This document shows positions 6,643 through 7,055 of a stretch of 7,055 bases of DNA, piece by piece; the stretch's first letter is position 1; each line of letters starts with the position of its first letter. The notes beneath the pieces were generated by a model that was not told the origin of the DNA, searched no databases, and saw nothing but the letters and a program-made list of their open reading frames with translations. The DNA is taken from the NCBI GenBank assembly GCA_015478675.1, contig JADMIH010000190.1, positions 1 to 7,055 on the forward strand. The letters run 5' to 3'. Made by a program: the position numbers and the translations under genes. The DNA comes from Chloroflexota bacterium. Lineage in GTDB: Bacteria > Chloroflexota > Chloroflexia > QHBQ01 > JADMIH01.

Positions 6643-6898
6643 CTCTTGTAGCTACCGGCTTGAGCCGCTGATTCCGTCGTCTAGGGGGCAAGATAGAGGC
6701 TGTGCCATGACCTCTCATATCGCCGACCATACCCGATCAGCGCGGTTGTCTGGCCCCTTTTGTTCCTATAGTACGTTAGCGCGATAGCTGCTTTCATTAT
6801 ACTACGCAGAACTATGCAAGTTGCTCGGGCCAGGAAGACGCCATTGGCAGCGTCTCGTTCTTTGCGGCAAGACGCAAAGTGGGATTCCCCCGAAAAAG
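6643..6898. other. Gene-free divergent intergenic stretch with two small inverted repeats
   Basis: Upstream of the regulator I find no convincing gene on either strand; the open frames here have no ribosome binding sites or recognisable protein patterns. The stretch holds the possible -10 box at 6796-6801 and two neighbouring inverted repeats. One is AGACGC/GCGTCT (6836-6841 and 6850-6855) around CATTGGCA. The other is CTTTGCG/CGCAAAG (6860-6866 and 6873-6879) around GCAAGA. They lie between the regulator's likely promoter and the plus-strand TTGACA, where an operator for divergent transcription could sit. No binding protein can be named. Confidence 0.4.
6796..6801 (-). promoter_or_regulatory. 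Possible -10 box for the regulator gene
   Basis: A perfect TATAAT on the minus strand, 153 bases upstream of the regulator start. The best nearby TTG-type hexamer (TTGCAT) is only 12 bases upstream of it, so no good -35 box is seen at normal spacing. No copy of the TCGGACGC direct repeat lies near it, so the regulator does not obviously control itself through the same site. Confidence 0.35.
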
Positions 6899-6904
6899 TT
6901 GACA
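6899..6904 (+). promoter_or_regulatory. Perfect -35 hexamer (TTGACA) on the plus strand
   Basis: TTGACA followed by an AT-containing stretch. At the normal 17-18 base spacing the -10 match is poor (CCTGAT). Better hexamers (GATAAA, or TAAACT preceded by TGA) sit 21-23 bases away. The promoter is therefore only tentative, but it points at the small plus-strand ORF with a very strong ribosome binding site. Confidence 0.35.
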
Positions 6905-6950
6905 CGAGGAATATACCGAACTCCTGATAAACTGAAAAGGAGGAGGAACT

Positions 6951-6998
6951 ATGATACCGAAGCGAACATTCACTAAGCTCGACTTTGTACAAAAATAA
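6951..6998 (+). CDS. Possible 15-residue leader or small peptide ORF
   Basis: ATG at 6951 opens a 15-codon frame (MIPKRTFTKLDFVQK) ended by TAA. It is preceded by AAGGAGGAGG at 6937-6946, an unusually strong ribosome binding site at ideal spacing, and further upstream by TTGACA. Directly after the stop comes a second strong Shine-Dalgarno-like stretch (AAGGGAGGTGA, 6998-7008) with no ATG, GTG or TTG at usable distance before the window ends. The peptide is basic and has no signal sequence. It could be a translated leader peptide of a plus-strand operon beyond the right edge, a small peptide gene, or a chance frame behind purine-rich sequence. I do not recognise it. Confidence 0.3.
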   Translation: MIPKRTFTKLDFVQK

Positions 6999-7011
6999 AG
7001 GGAGGTGAAAA

Positions 7012-7037
7012 CAGGTAAAGGGACCTGCAAACCCTTT
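7012..7037 (+). other. Overlapping alternative hairpins at the right edge
   Basis: CAGGT (7012-7016) can pair with ACCTG (7023-7027), and AAAGGG (7017-7022) can pair with CCCTTT (7032-7037). The two stems exclude each other. The second is followed by a T-rich TTTGTTGT. Together with the short ORF just upstream this has the geometry of an attenuator or leader switch. The stems are short and the downstream sequence is missing, so this is weak. Confidence 0.25.
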
Positions 7038-7055
7038 GTTGTAAGATGAAAGCTG

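Noticed and set aside
6681..7030. Minus-strand open frames upstream of the regulator (103 and 72 codons)
   Set aside because: They lack convincing ribosome binding sites and protein patterns, and overlap the probable regulatory sequence; a lipoprotein-like or membrane reading is not supported.
1..7055. CRISPR arrays, tRNA or rRNA genes, transposases, attachment sites
   Set aside because: I found no repeat-spacer pattern, no tRNA-like or rRNA-like sequence, no transposase or integrase motifs and no flanking terminal repeats.

Overview
The window is a compact minus-strand gene neighbourhood, most likely from a member of the Chloroflexota. The lineage call is an inference. It rests on the style of the genes: a very large BTAD-NTPase-TPR regulator next to secreted proteins that carry the YW..HGGL...GYP / QYFERARFE / VLLGLLG signature, a threonine/proline-rich lipoprotein linker, and a small WRG..EHV...YF protein. 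I recognise these from that phylum, but no marker gene here proves it.

Layout, in the direction of transcription (right to left). Bases 6643-7055 contain no long gene. On the plus strand they hold a 15-codon ORF with a very strong ribosome binding site; on the minus strand they hold a plausible -10 box for the regulator. Bases 3052-6642 encode a ~1195-residue SARP/BTAD-type transcriptional regulator with a STAND-like ATPase and TPR repeats. Ten bases after its stop codon begins an operator-like direct repeat, followed by a secreted 276-residue protein (2130-2960). A strong hairpin (2038-2083) separates that gene from a second, nearly identical direct repeat (1991-2010). This drives a probable operon of three genes: a 70-residue cytosolic protein (1720-1932), a 322-residue lipoprotein with a LolA/LppX-like C-terminal region (685-1653), and a second lipoprotein that runs off the left edge (616 to 1).

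The most interesting observation is that the two promoters share a 20-bp element, identical at 19 positions. It is built from two octamers TCGGACGC (TCGGACAC in one unit) spaced exactly 11 bp apart. In both cases it lies six bases upstream of a -10-like hexamer, no good -35 box is present, and the start codon follows about 60 bases later. Streptomyces SARP regulators bind direct repeats with the same 11-bp period overlapping the -35 region. The adjacent BTAD protein is therefore the obvious candidate to bind these sites and switch on an envelope/secretion regulon. The second site also forces a change in the start of the small gene, from an upstream GTG to a TTG at 1932.

The cargo points to something at the cell surface: one secreted protein, two lipoproteins and one small cytosolic protein, commanded by a large sensory ATPase. 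The signal sensed and the function of the cargo cannot be read from the sequence.
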